Shown here: positions 55,426 to 64,000 of the stretch, piece by piece
Numbering within the stretch: the first letter of the stretch is position 1
Layout: every line of letters starts with the position of its first letter
Assembly: GCF_023914155.1 (NCBI RefSeq)
Contig: NZ_JAMWYS010000035.1
Coordinates: forward strand, 1-64,000
Source: Solitalea agri
GTDB lineage: Bacteria > Bacteroidota > Bacteroidia > Sphingobacteriales > Sphingobacteriaceae
DNA length: 64,000 bases
Reading direction: 5' to 3'
Program-made: the position numbers and the translations under genes
The notes under the pieces: generated by a model
What the model was told of the DNA's origin: nothing
Databases searched by the model: none
Seen by the model: the letters and a program-made list of their open reading frames with translations, nothing else

Positions 55426-57357
55426 TTAATAGTGCCATCTAACGAAGGCCTCCATTGCAGCGTAATCAGCTAATCCAAGCTGGTTATAAAGTTGTGCGGT
55501 GCCACTATTGCGCTCTTCGGCACGTTGCCAAAATTCGCGGGCATCTTGCCCTTGAAATACAACACCGTCTTTTTGCGACTGATGTTTCCAAATTCCAAGA
55601 CGTTTTATAAGTATTTGTTCGGGACTCATTGGAACAGCCATTTCAATTTCGTGAATATCCCACTCTGCCCAAGCTCCGCGGTATAGCCATAACCAACAAT
55701 CTCCAATCCAATCTGCATTTGAAGGGTCATCTTTAAGACGTTTCAATGCTTCAAAAATCACATCTAAACAAACTTTATGCGTTCCATGTGGATCGGCAAG
55801 GTCTCCTGCTGCAAAGATCTGATGAGGCTTGATTTCCTTAATCAAATCCATTGTTATCTGAATATCCTTATCAGTTGGCGGGTTTTTCTGAACCGCTCCT
55901 GTTTCGTAAAAAGGAAGATTCATAAAATGAGCGTTTTGGTCAGGAATACCTACAAATCGACAGGTTGCTTTTGCCTCTCCCACACGCATCATGCCTTTAA
56001 TCTGACGCAATTCGTTTGTGTCTATTTGGCTTGCTTTCTTCTTTTTTAAGAATGAAGAAATTTCATTAAAGACTTTACATGCATTCTCGTTGTCGAAGCC
56101 GAATTTCGAATTGAAGTTTACTACGAATTCAGTAAAACGAAGAGCTTCATCATCAGCAACGGCAATGTTTCCGGATGTTTGATAGCCTACGTGTACATCG
56201 TGTCCCTGATCATGCAAGCGTTGAAAAGTACCTCCCATTGAGATAATATCATCATCAGGATGTGGAGAAAAGATAATTACACGTTTACTTGACGGTTGAG
56301 CTCGTTCTGGACGAGTGGCGTCGTCGGCATTTGGCTTGCCTCCGGGCCATCCGGTAATGGTATGCTGTAATTTGTTAAATACATCAATATTCAGGTCGTG
56401 CGCATGGCCGTATTTCGACAGCAAGTCACCCATACCATTATCGTTATAATCTTTATTTGTAAGTTTTAAAATCGACTTGCCTAAGGTTAATGCCAGGTGA
56501 CAAACCGCTTTCTTGGTCATGGCGTTATCCCATACAACAGAATCCACCGCCCAAGGTGTTTTAATCTTTGTTAGTTCGCTTGAACAAGGTTCATCGATAA
56601 CAAACATTGTATTTGAGTGCAACTGCAGGTAGGAAGCAGGCACCTGATCAGTAATAGGTCCTTCAACAGCAGCAGCTACAATTTTTGATTTACCTTCACC
56701 CAAGCCCATCAGCACAATACGTTCGGCTTTCATAATGGTTGAAACTCCAGCAGTAATTGCTTTACGTGGAACTTTTTGAATTCCCTGGAACTCACCTGCC
56801 GCTGCAGCACGGGTAACATGATCCAACGTGATCAATCGGGTTTTAGAGTTTTGTAATGATCCAGGTTCGTTAAAACCGATGTGGCCATTTCCTCCAATTC
56901 CCAATAATTGAAAATCAATGCCACCAAGATCCTCTATTTTTTGCTCGTATTCGGCACAAAAAGCAGCAATATCTTCTTGGGGTAAGGTGCCGTTTGGAAT
57001 ATTATAATTCCCTTTTGGTATATCTACATGATTGAACAACTGCTCTTCCATAAAGCGTACATAGCTATGAATAGAGTCAGGCTGCATCGGATAATATTCA
57101 TCTAAATTGAATGAGTAGACATTTGAAAAGCTTAGTCCTTCTTCTTTGTGTAATCGGATTAACTCTTTATAAACTTTAATAGGAGTTGAACCTGTTGCAA
57201 GGCCCAAAACTACATGCTTTCCATCTTCCTGACGTTGGCGAATTAAATCTGAAATCTCTTTAGCAACGGCAATTGATGCAAGTGAGGCATTGCTGTAAAT
57301 TTTTGTAGGAATTCGCTCGAAGCGCGCTCTTCCTTGTTTTTCTAAACTGTAGCCCAT
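55426..57357 (-). CDS. Glucosamine-6-phosphate deaminase fused to PIG-L deacetylase-like domain
   Basis: A 643-residue fusion. The N-terminal half (about 15-290) is NagB: GLATGSTPIKVYKEL, FNLDEYYPM (85-91) and GIGGNGHIGFNEPGS hold the active site for conversion of GlcN6P to fructose-6-phosphate and ammonia. The C-terminal half (about 355-640) is a PIG-L/LmbE domain with the zinc motif SPHPDDD (364-370) and a second metal His in DPHGTHK. Deacetylase plus deaminase activities in one chain would process GlcNAc6P directly, but the second activity is inferred. It diverges from anmK. Confidence 0.94.
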   Translation of the reverse strand: MGYSLEKQGRARFERIPTKIYSNASLASIAVAKEISDLIRQRQEDGKHVVLGLATGSTPIKVYKELIRLHKEEGLSFSNVYSFNLDEYYPMQPDSIHSYVRFMEEQLFNHVDIPKGNYNIPNGTLPQEDIAAFCAEYEQKIEDLGGIDFQLLGIGGNGHIGFNEPGSLQNSKTRLITLDHVTRAAAAGEFQGIQKVPRKAITAGVSTIMKAERIVLMGLGEGKSKIVAAAVEGPITDQVPASYLQLHSNTMFVIDEPCSSELTKIKTPWAVDSVVWDNAMTKKAVCHLALTLGKSILKLTNKDYNDNGMGDLLSKYGHAHDLNIDVFNKLQHTITGWPGGKPNADDATRPERAQPSSKRVIIFSPHPDDDIISMGGTFQRLHDQGHDVHVGYQTSGNIAVADDEALRFTEFVVNFNSKFGFDNENACKVFNEISSFLKKKKASQIDTNELRQIKGMMRVGEAKATCRFVGIPDQNAHFMNLPFYETGAVQKNPPTDKDIQITMDLIKEIKPHQIFAAGDLADPHGTHKVCLDVIFEALKRLKDDPSNADWIGDCWLWLYRGAWAEWDIHEIEMAVPMSPEQILIKRLGIWKHQSQKDGVVFQGQDAREFWQRAEERNSGTAQLYNQLGLADYAAMEAFVRWHY

Positions 57358-57593
57358 ATTTAAGTTTCGTTAAAAAAAGTAGCCTAAGTATAATTTTTTG
57401 GCAAACTCTGGATTCTTTCTTTGCGTCGGCATCAAAAATAGTATTTTAATTTTATTTTTTTGTCGACTATGGTTAAAAAAAATATTTATTAAATCAGTGG
57501 GGTTATTATAAAAATGATAATTGGTTGGTCTGTTTTAAGCTCGGAATATTAAATAATGAAATTTACTACTTTTAAGGCCTATTTTTCTTATAC

Positions 57594-58796
57594 ATGAAAC
57601 AACAAATTGCCCGCTTAAATGCTATTTCTAATAAAAGTGAACGTTTAATAGTTGGCCTTATGTCAGGTACATCAATGGATGGACTTGATATTGCACTTTG
57701 TTCAGTTAAAGGGGCTGGTCCTTCAACGCAGGTGAAAATTATTCAATTTGAAACCATTCCATTTGATGAAACATTTAAACTAGAAATAAGAAAAATCTTT
57801 GCTAAAGAAGAGATCAGATTTGAGCAATTATGCGTTTTAAACCCCTATATAGCAACAACTCATGCGAAATTAATAAATGATTGCTTAAAGAAATGGGGTT
57901 TCGAAACGCAATCGATTGACCTAATTGCAAGTCATGGGCAAACGGTTTTTCATGCGCCCAAAAGATTACATCAGAAGGAGAAATTTGGAAACGCCACTTT
58001 GCAAATTGGAGATGGAGATCATTTGGCTGTGAAGACGGGTATAATTACAATTAGTGATTTTAGGCAGAAACATATAGCAGCGGGAGGCGAAGGAGCCCCC
58101 TTGGCAGTTTATGGTGATTATCTGATTTTCTCTGAAAGGGGTGAAGATCGAATTATGTTAAATATTGGTGGGATAGCCAATTTTACCTATCTGTCAGCCG
58201 ATTTGGAATCCGCAAAGGTGTTTTCTACGGATGTTGGGTCAGGAAATACCTTGATTGACGCTTATGTTCATAAATATTACTCGGGAATGGCTTATGATGA
58301 AGACGGAAAGATCGCCAGGTCGGGAAAAGTCAATGAAGCATTATTGAATCAGCTTAAAGAACATTCGTTTTTCAAAGAAGCGTTCCCAAAATCAACTGGT
58401 CCTGAGCTTTTTAATTTCAATTATGTTGACGAAGCTTTAAAAGCAATAGGTAAAAGCGACATAGCGCCAGAAGATTTAATTAGAACCTTAACTCGTTTCA
58501 GCGCCGATGGCATTGTGGAGGCAATTAAAAGTTGTTTTTCAAAAGATATTAAGCTTCATGTTTATGGAAGTGGTGGTGGAATTCATAATCCGTGCATGAT
58601 GGAGGATATTAAAAGCCAACTGCCAGAATGTGTTTTTCATACAACGGATGAACTGGGAATTATTCCCGACGCAAAGGAAGCAGTATTATTCGCTGTATTA
58701 GCTAATGAGTTAGTGGCAGGAGAGCAGTCTGAATTGTTTGGAAATGAAGAAAGGGGAACGCCTAAGGTTACGATGGGGAAAATTTCGCTTCCTTAG
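57594..58796 (+). CDS. Anhydro-N-acetylmuramic acid kinase
   Basis: It opens and phosphorylates 1,6-anhydroMurNAc released from peptidoglycan, giving MurNAc-6-phosphate for recycling. The 400 residues show the signature GLMSGTSMDGLDIAL (21-35), SHGQTVFHAP, and TDVGSGNTLIDA with the catalytic Asp, then VYGSGGGIHN. It lies 236 bases from divergent nagB. MurQ and MurK are not in the window. Confidence 0.95.
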   Translation: MKQQIARLNAISNKSERLIVGLMSGTSMDGLDIALCSVKGAGPSTQVKIIQFETIPFDETFKLEIRKIFAKEEIRFEQLCVLNPYIATTHAKLINDCLKKWGFETQSIDLIASHGQTVFHAPKRLHQKEKFGNATLQIGDGDHLAVKTGIITISDFRQKHIAAGGEGAPLAVYGDYLIFSERGEDRIMLNIGGIANFTYLSADLESAKVFSTDVGSGNTLIDAYVHKYYSGMAYDEDGKIARSGKVNEALLNQLKEHSFFKEAFPKSTGPELFNFNYVDEALKAIGKSDIAPEDLIRTLTRFSADGIVEAIKSCFSKDIKLHVYGSGGGIHNPCMMEDIKSQLPECVFHTTDELGIIPDAKEAVLFAVLANELVAGEQSELFGNEERGTPKVTMGKISLP

Positions 58797-58832
58797 AAAA
58801 GGTCTGTTTTGAAAGATTTGAAACTTAAAATA

Positions 58833-58862
58833 AAGAGCCGGAAGCATTTGCTTCCGGCTCTT
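58833..58862. terminator. Bidirectional terminator between anmK and metalloprotease
   Basis: AAGAGCCGGAAGC (58833-58845) and GCTTCCGGCTCTT (58850-58862) form a perfect 13-bp stem with an ATTT loop. Confidence 0.9.
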
Positions 58863-58868
58863 ATAGTT

Positions 58869-61355
58869 TTATGATTTGGGATTCAAAATATCTTTGATGC
58901 GTTGCGAAAGGTCTTCCAGGTGAGCCCTGTTGATTCCGCTGTATTTTGGTGTTGCAGCTAAAATTTGTGCCTGTAAAACTTTTAGTTCGGTTTTAGCCAA
59001 TGGACGAATGTCCGTTTGAGTTTGATCCGGACGACGCTGTGATGGAGGAACATTATCCTGGTTAGCCGGAGGTGTTAATAATGTTGCTAAACGCTCAACA
59101 TAAGCACGTTGTAAATTACGACGATACGTGTCAATGTTTTTGCCCATAGCTAATTCAGTCCAAACGCCACCTCTAACGTCTTTAAATAATTCGCTTACCG
59201 AGTAAGATGTGGTAGGGTTAGTGGTTTCGAACTCAATTAAGCGCGATAATTTTTCAACGCTAAAAATCGAGTTTAAAATATTGGTCTGAAATGCTCTGAT
59301 ACGATCAACCACATTTGATTGGTCGAACTTGCGCAGAATACTTTGATCAATCAACCAGGTTGGAGTAGCTAATGCCTGCTCATTTAAAAAGGCAACAGCT
59401 TTCTTTTGCATTTCTTTTGAAACCGGAGCATAAACATCGCCTTGCTGATCATATGATTTTGGTGTCTCATATACACCACCAATGTTTTTAGCCACATGGC
59501 CCATATAACGATTCCACTGGTTGGTCAATTCGGAGTACATATCTTTTAGAACACCATAATCCTTACCTTCTTCATAAGTCCATTTGTTAAGGTTAGGCAA
59601 TTCACGCTTAAGGTTTTTAATACCATAAGTACTTGCTTTTACCGCATCATTTCCCAGGTCTTCGTTTTGTGAGCGAGGATCCGCAGGATTGGTTTCTGTT
59701 CCGAAAAAGTATAAAGGGTCACCAGAGTGCTTAACGATCATCTTGTTTAATACCAACTCTTCTTCTTTAGGAGTTTTGGCATCCGGAAGCGTACGATAAC
59801 CCCAGTCGATGGCGTATTTGTCGTAAACACCTATAGCAGGATATAGATTAACACCTTTGTCTTCAGGTTGAGCAACGTAGTTGAATCGTGCATAATCCAT
59901 GATTGATGGAGCAGTACCCATTTTTTGAGTAAAAGCTGCTGAACGCAAAGAATCAACAGGGTAAGCGAAGCTCGATCCATAGTTGTGGCGCAAGCCTAAT
60001 GTATGGCCAACTTCGTGTGAAGAAACAAATCGAATTAATTGTCCCATAACTTCATCCTTGAACTTAAGGTTACGAGAGTCTGGATTTACAGCTGAAGTTT
60101 GGATAAAGAACCAGTTACGAACAAGTTTCATCACATTGTGGTACCAGCCAATATGGCTTTCTATAATTTCACCTGAGCGAGGATCGGCAACGTGCGGGCC
60201 ATAGGCGTTTGGTATTTCAGAAGCGAAGTAGCGAATTACAGAGTAACGTGCATCTTCAGTGCTGAACTCAGGATCTTCTGCGGCTGTTGGGGCTTCTTTA
60301 CAAATAATTGCATTTTTAAAACCTGCCTGCTCGAAAGCTTTATTCCAGTCATTTACACCGGCAATAAGGTATGGACGCCATTTGGCTGGAGTTGCCGGAT
60401 CGATGTAGTAAACTATTTGTTTTTTAGGTTCCACCAACTCACCACGATTATAAGCTTCAAGATCTTTTGGCTCTAATCTCCAACGGCGAATAAAGGTGGT
60501 TTTGCCTGCTTGTTGTTCCTCAGCGCTAAAATCAACCTGTGTTTGTGCAAAGTAGCCCACACGATTATCAAAATAACGCGGCTTCATTGGTTCTTTAGGT
60601 AACAGCAACATTGAGTTGTTGATCTCAACGGTAGCAATAGAACCGCTTGCATCTGGAGATGCTCCATTAATTCGATAGGTGAAAACATTTTTAACCTCGA
60701 TGTTTAATGGATAACTTTTTACACTACTAATGTATGAACGGCTGTCGTCAGCTCCAGCAATGCGGTATTTTTTACGAAGGTCTTCAGGAAATGTAAATGC
60801 AGGATTGTCTCTAGAGAACAAATCAGTAACATCAACTACAACGCCTGTAGAGTCTTTGCCCAATGATTTAATATCAAAGCTGGCAATAATCGGTTGTACA
60901 TTTGAATTTTGTACCGACTGATACATTTCAGAGTTCTTGTCTACCACAATGTCGTAGGAGATTTCTCTTAAAAACACTTTTTTATGTTCATACTTTTCAA
61001 AACGAAGAACTTTTGAATCAAGTTGCTCGCCACCGTAGCCTAAACCGTTAGCGGTTTTTGAAGTGCGTGTTACCAATAATAAGTCGCGATTCATTAATGA
61101 ATCAGGGATCTCATAAAAATAACGATCATCCACTTTGTGAACTGTAAATAGTCCTTTGTCGGAAATGGCTTTTGCAGTTATAACTTCTGAATAAGGTTTT
61201 ATGCCTTGTTTTGGTTGAGACTGCATCATCGATGGATTGTTGCCGTTCATCCCGTTTGGCATGTTTGTTTTTTGCTGGGCCATGGCTGGTAAGGTCAAGG
61301 CACTTGCAAGCAAAACGGTTCCTATAAGCGTCCGCTTTGTTGAAAATTTAATCAT
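58869..61355 (-). CDS. Secreted zinc-dependent metalloprotease (DUF5117 type)
   Basis: An 828-residue exported peptidase. I start at ATG 61355 (MIKFSTKRTL, signal ending near PAMAQQ). The ATG at 61385 would add ten residues and lies inside the promoter box at 61383-61390. The metal and catalytic site is HEVGHTLGLRHNYG (near residue 445), the elongated zincin form, with a DUF5117/5118-type N-terminal part and GDPLYFFGTE further on. Such proteins are common in Bacteroidetes; the substrate is unknown. Confidence 0.88.
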   Translation of the reverse strand: MIKFSTKRTLIGTVLLASALTLPAMAQQKTNMPNGMNGNNPSMMQSQPKQGIKPYSEVITAKAISDKGLFTVHKVDDRYFYEIPDSLMNRDLLLVTRTSKTANGLGYGGEQLDSKVLRFEKYEHKKVFLREISYDIVVDKNSEMYQSVQNSNVQPIIASFDIKSLGKDSTGVVVDVTDLFSRDNPAFTFPEDLRKKYRIAGADDSRSYISSVKSYPLNIEVKNVFTYRINGASPDASGSIATVEINNSMLLLPKEPMKPRYFDNRVGYFAQTQVDFSAEEQQAGKTTFIRRWRLEPKDLEAYNRGELVEPKKQIVYYIDPATPAKWRPYLIAGVNDWNKAFEQAGFKNAIICKEAPTAAEDPEFSTEDARYSVIRYFASEIPNAYGPHVADPRSGEIIESHIGWYHNVMKLVRNWFFIQTSAVNPDSRNLKFKDEVMGQLIRFVSSHEVGHTLGLRHNYGSSFAYPVDSLRSAAFTQKMGTAPSIMDYARFNYVAQPEDKGVNLYPAIGVYDKYAIDWGYRTLPDAKTPKEEELVLNKMIVKHSGDPLYFFGTETNPADPRSQNEDLGNDAVKASTYGIKNLKRELPNLNKWTYEEGKDYGVLKDMYSELTNQWNRYMGHVAKNIGGVYETPKSYDQQGDVYAPVSKEMQKKAVAFLNEQALATPTWLIDQSILRKFDQSNVVDRIRAFQTNILNSIFSVEKLSRLIEFETTNPTTSYSVSELFKDVRGGVWTELAMGKNIDTYRRNLQRAYVERLATLLTPPANQDNVPPSQRRPDQTQTDIRPLAKTELKVLQAQILAATPKYSGINRAHLEDLSQRIKDILNPKS

Positions 61356-61382
61356 GGGCTTTTTCTTTTGTAAGGTTAGCGG

Positions 61383-61390
61383 CAAAGCTA
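61383..61390 (-). promoter_or_regulatory. Candidate -7 box of the metalloprotease
   Basis: Read on the minus strand this is TAGCTTTG, a consensus -7 element about 28 bases before ATG 61355. It places the transcript start downstream of ATG 61385. Confidence 0.5.
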
Positions 61391-61446
61391 CATCTTCACC
61401 CCATTAATTATAGGGAAATGGAAAGCACAACAGAGATTTTACAGAG

Positions 61447-62703
61447 TTATACTCTACGTTTTAGGGTTAATACAACGTAGTTGGTAGAGTTTTTACGGTG
61501 AAACTGAATCAGGAGGCCACGATTGTTTTTTGAGCGTAATAAATTATCGATTTCAGAAACCGGCATCTCTGAAACGGGTTTTAGATTGATTGAGATGATC
61601 TCATCGTCTTTTTGTAAGCCTGCTTCATCGGCAGGAGAGCCAGGCTGAACTAATGAGATAAAATAACGGCGACTACTGTTATTGTCAGTCACTAACTCAA
61701 GTCCACTCATATCATGCTCAAAAGGTAAATTAAAGTAAGCATTGGGTTTTAAGAACATTTTTTGATGTTGATAATCGAAAATGACGGTAAAGCGTTTAAG
61801 TAAATCATTGCCAATGTTTCCGTTTCGGTTGCTTGCAACCTTGTCTGTTACATCGTCATGGTTAGGGAATGAGGTAATGATATTGTTTACTTCAATATCA
61901 CTAAAGGCCAAATGCTTAATTCTTCCAATAAACCCATCAATTGGACCACTTAAGCCCCGGCCTAAAAAAGCATTTAAAGTCGAATCAGGAACTTTAATAT
62001 CCGGACTAGATGAAGGCTCTAAAGAAACCGGATGGCCAGCTCCTGTATCAATAATCAGTTTTGTTTTTATCGTTTTATTGTCACTTATTTTTACATCAGC
62101 AAAAACATAGGCACGCTGATTTTCGATTAGCAATGGAACCGGTTTGCATTTTCTTGATGCTTTGAACTGATCAGGAGAAAAAATGGTAATTACCTGGTTT
62201 ACGTAATTGATTTTAACCACAAAGCTATTAAAGAAATCATATCCAAGAATTCCGGCGACAGGCATTCCAACGTAAGATGATAGATCTAACACATCTTTTG
62301 GGATAATGGCCCCAGCCATATTAAAACACTCTGCTTTTCCGATATTCATTCGAATGCCTGTTACAATTTTTGCCTTAAGATCATCACCTTCTCCCAAGCC
62401 CTTAATAATTACGTCCCGGCCGGTAGATAATTTAAGTGAATCTTTTAAATCAGGGTTGGTTATAAGCATAATGCTTACACCACTATCTAAAATAAAATTA
62501 TAAGGGCCATGGCCGTTAATGAAAACTGGCAGAACTATTAAGTTTCGCTGAAAATTAAATGGAATGCTTAGTTGGTCTTTTTTATCGGGAAGCAGAAATT
62601 GATATTGGGCAAACGAACAATATGAGCTAAACAATAAAATGCCGCATAGCAGGATTCTCCTGAAGAGTTTTTGTATAAATGATATGTTAAGACAACAAAT
62701 CAT
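61447..62703 (-). CDS. Secreted retropepsin-like aspartic protease with PDZ domain
   Basis: A 418-residue exported protein with a signal near residues 11-33. Two retropepsin halves are present, each with an active-site triplet: DSG (73-75) in FILDSGVSIM and DTG (219-221) in LIIDTGAGHPV. A PDZ domain follows (about 335-415, GSPADEAGLQKDDEIISI). The paired triplets allow an intramolecular active site, as in pepsin. Upstream of the metalloprotease by 91 bases, same strand; substrate unknown. Confidence 0.85.
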   Translation of the reverse strand: MICCLNISFIQKLFRRILLCGILLFSSYCSFAQYQFLLPDKKDQLSIPFNFQRNLIVLPVFINGHGPYNFILDSGVSIMLITNPDLKDSLKLSTGRDVIIKGLGEGDDLKAKIVTGIRMNIGKAECFNMAGAIIPKDVLDLSSYVGMPVAGILGYDFFNSFVVKINYVNQVITIFSPDQFKASRKCKPVPLLIENQRAYVFADVKISDNKTIKTKLIIDTGAGHPVSLEPSSSPDIKVPDSTLNAFLGRGLSGPIDGFIGRIKHLAFSDIEVNNIITSFPNHDDVTDKVASNRNGNIGNDLLKRFTVIFDYQHQKMFLKPNAYFNLPFEHDMSGLELVTDNNSSRRYFISLVQPGSPADEAGLQKDDEIISINLKPVSEMPVSEIDNLLRSKNNRGLLIQFHRKNSTNYVVLTLKRRV

Positions 62704-62924
62704 TTTATAAGATTTAGGTGACGAAAATTTAAATAAATCGGTTGAGTTGAGAGTCGTATAATAAATATACTAAAAAATAGGCCCAAGGCCTAGCTTTATA
62801 TGTAATATTTTTAATAGATAATTAAGTGGAAAATCATAATTAGCTGATTTTCAGCAAAAGGCCTATTCCGTGTTTTACTATGAAGAATATTTATAAATAA
62901 TCAGTCATATTTTATATTAAAAGA

Positions 62925-62957
62925 AAAAGCGGGACATTCTTAAAATATCCCGCTTTT
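62925..62957 (-). terminator. Terminator of the TonB-dependent receptor
   Basis: AAAAGCGGGA (62925-62934) and TCCCGCTTTT (62948-62957) form a perfect 10-bp stem, 16 bases past the receptor stop. Confidence 0.85.
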
Positions 62958-62973
62958 GGGTAGGGTATTTTTT

Positions 62974-64000
62974 TTAATGTTGATGAGAGAACGGAACACT
63001 TATTCCAAATGTGATAGTTCGGGCTGTTCCGGCGATTCCAATTTCTTTAAAACGACTTAAATGATCGATATAATTAGTGTTGGTTAGATTCCTGCCAGCA
63101 ACGTAAAGCGAAAGCAGTTCTTTGCCCGAAGCAGAACGAAGTGTGGCCCCGATCGTAGAGTTTAACACTGAATAACCATTGCTAGTGGTTTCAAAAGGAT
63201 CAACCTTAGCTTGTTTAAAACTGGTTTCGAACCCTGCAGAAACAAATATTTTTGAAATCGAAGCATCTTTCCTTCCTTCGAAATCATATCGAACAGTATT
63301 GATCAGCTTAGCCTGTGGAATAAAAGGCAAATTAGTATTCGTCTCATTGTTGGTCCCACGGGTATAGGCAATGGAGTTTTCGAAATGTAGGTGGTCAACA
63401 GGATGAATGTCTAAACTAAACTCTAAACCACGCAAGGCAGAATTGCCCTGTACATAACTGTATACTGGGTAAAGTTGTCCGTTAACATCTATCTGCTCAT
63501 TATTGATATTTTGATAATAAATATAATCGTTGATGAAATTATAGTATCCATTTAAAGAAGAACTGACATATTTCCCTTCCCAGTTAAGTGCAGCGTCAAA
63601 CTGTAAAGAGGTTTCTTGCTTTAAGTTCACATTGCCTTTTTCATATCTAAAGGTCCCTTCGTGAACACCATCGGCGCTTAGTTCAGCAATGTTTGGCGCA
63701 CGGAATCCACGTCCAACATTAGCTTTAAGGCCTAATTTGTCGGCTAATTGCCAGGTCATTCCAACTGATCCCGAAATATTAGAAAAACTGTTGTTAAACG
63801 AGTTGAATTGATATTCCTGTTTGGCGTTTAATTTACGGGCATCATACCTTATACCGGCATCGAGCGTGAATTCATTCCATGCCTTTTTTACATAAGCAAA
63901 CGCTCCGCCTGTGTACATGTCATAAGCCGGGATAAGGGCCTCTTCTCCCTTGTTACTGTTGTTTTGAATAGTGCCCGATATGCCGAAAACAGGTGCCCAG
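62974..64000 (-). CDS. TonB-dependent receptor, C-terminal part (runs off the window)
   Basis: The C-terminal beta-barrel part of an outer-membrane TonB-dependent transporter. The frame stays open through the right edge, so the N-terminus, plug and TonB box are outside. Barrel strands and GRGFRAPNIAELSADGVHEGTF mark a receptor of the siderophore, metal or vitamin class rather than SusC. The last residues are FSHQH. At least 342 residues are within the window. The cargo cannot be named. Confidence 0.9.
   Translation of the reverse strand, partial: WAPVFGISGTIQNNSNKGEEALIPAYDMYTGGAFAYVKKAWNEFTLDAGIRYDARKLNAKQEYQFNSFNNSFSNISGSVGMTWQLADKLGLKANVGRGFRAPNIAELSADGVHEGTFRYEKGNVNLKQETSLQFDAALNWEGKYVSSSLNGYYNFINDYIYYQNINNEQIDVNGQLYPVYSYVQGNSALRGLEFSLDIHPVDHLHFENSIAYTRGTNNETNTNLPFIPQAKLINTVRYDFEGRKDASISKIFVSAGFETSFKQAKVDPFETTSNGYSVLNSTIGATLRSASGKELLSLYVAGRNLTNTNYIDHLSRFKEIGIAGTARTITFGISVPFSHQH

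Noticed and set aside
61356-61385. Upstream ATG for the metalloprotease
   Set aside because: A consensus -7 box overlaps this ATG, and the signal peptide reads correctly from ATG 61355.

Overview
The window is chromosomal DNA from a Bacteroidota bacterium, most likely of the Sphingobacteriaceae (Pedobacter/Solitalea-like). The evidence is AT-rich sequence, a SusC/SusD outer-membrane pair, carboxypeptidase-regulatory-like domains on several secreted proteins, a NagB-PIG-L fusion, a short LeuA, almost no Shine-Dalgarno sites, and several matches to the Bacteroidetes -7 box TAnnTTTG. I cannot fix the genus. I saw no rRNA, tRNA, CRISPR array or insertion sequence. The only mobile-type gene is a tyrosine recombinase with degenerate catalytic residues.

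Layout, left to right. 1-674: structured or AT-rich DNA with two terminators and repeated TAACA-N4-TGTTA-like sites. 675-5980 (+): orphan SusC, SusD and small-lipoprotein operon. 6295-8324 (-): groS-groL with heptad repeats between them. 8540-11185 (-): four small secreted proteins or lipoproteins. 11320-15805 (-): leuA-leuC-leuD-leuB, interrupted by GC-rich hairpins. 15950-17494 (+): large helical protein of unknown function. 17579-21909 (-): degenerate recombinase and an AsmA-like/GT51 transglycosylase 3 bp apart, then a secreted protein. 22012-24121 (+): Mrp, NifU-type Fe-S protein and a secreted protein. 24131-25272 (-): lepB, apparently frameshifted. 25384-28986: unknown protein, then divergent galK/galM. 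29189-33866: WYL and membrane-bound AraC regulators opposite an S41 peptidase, and a small outer-membrane protein. 34001-40130: SNF2 helicase, lipoprotein, YwbE and a vWA lipoprotein. 40302-46155 (-): RND efflux operon in the order adaptor, pump, outer-membrane factor. 46479-51013: small unknown protein, HerA-like ATPase, Ycf48-like propeller, DUF3820 protein and coiled-coil membrane protein. 51321-58796: GHL10 glycosidase, secreted protein, NagX/HGSNAT-like acyltransferase, NagB-PIG-L fusion and AnmK, which together look like amino-sugar or peptidoglycan recycling. 58869-64000 (-): DUF5117-type metalloprotease, retropepsin-PDZ protease and a truncated TonB-dependent receptor.

Most genes are housekeeping or envelope genes in short operons closed by clear hairpin terminators. 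The signals most worth checking are the catalytically degenerate recombinase coupled to a peptidoglycan polymerase, the lepB homopolymer frameshift, the amino-sugar locus at 51-59 kb, the intergenic repeat families (heptads, CTTCGACT inverted repeat, GC-rich hairpins), and several palindromes placed as operators. I found no convincing wholly new defence or mobile system here.
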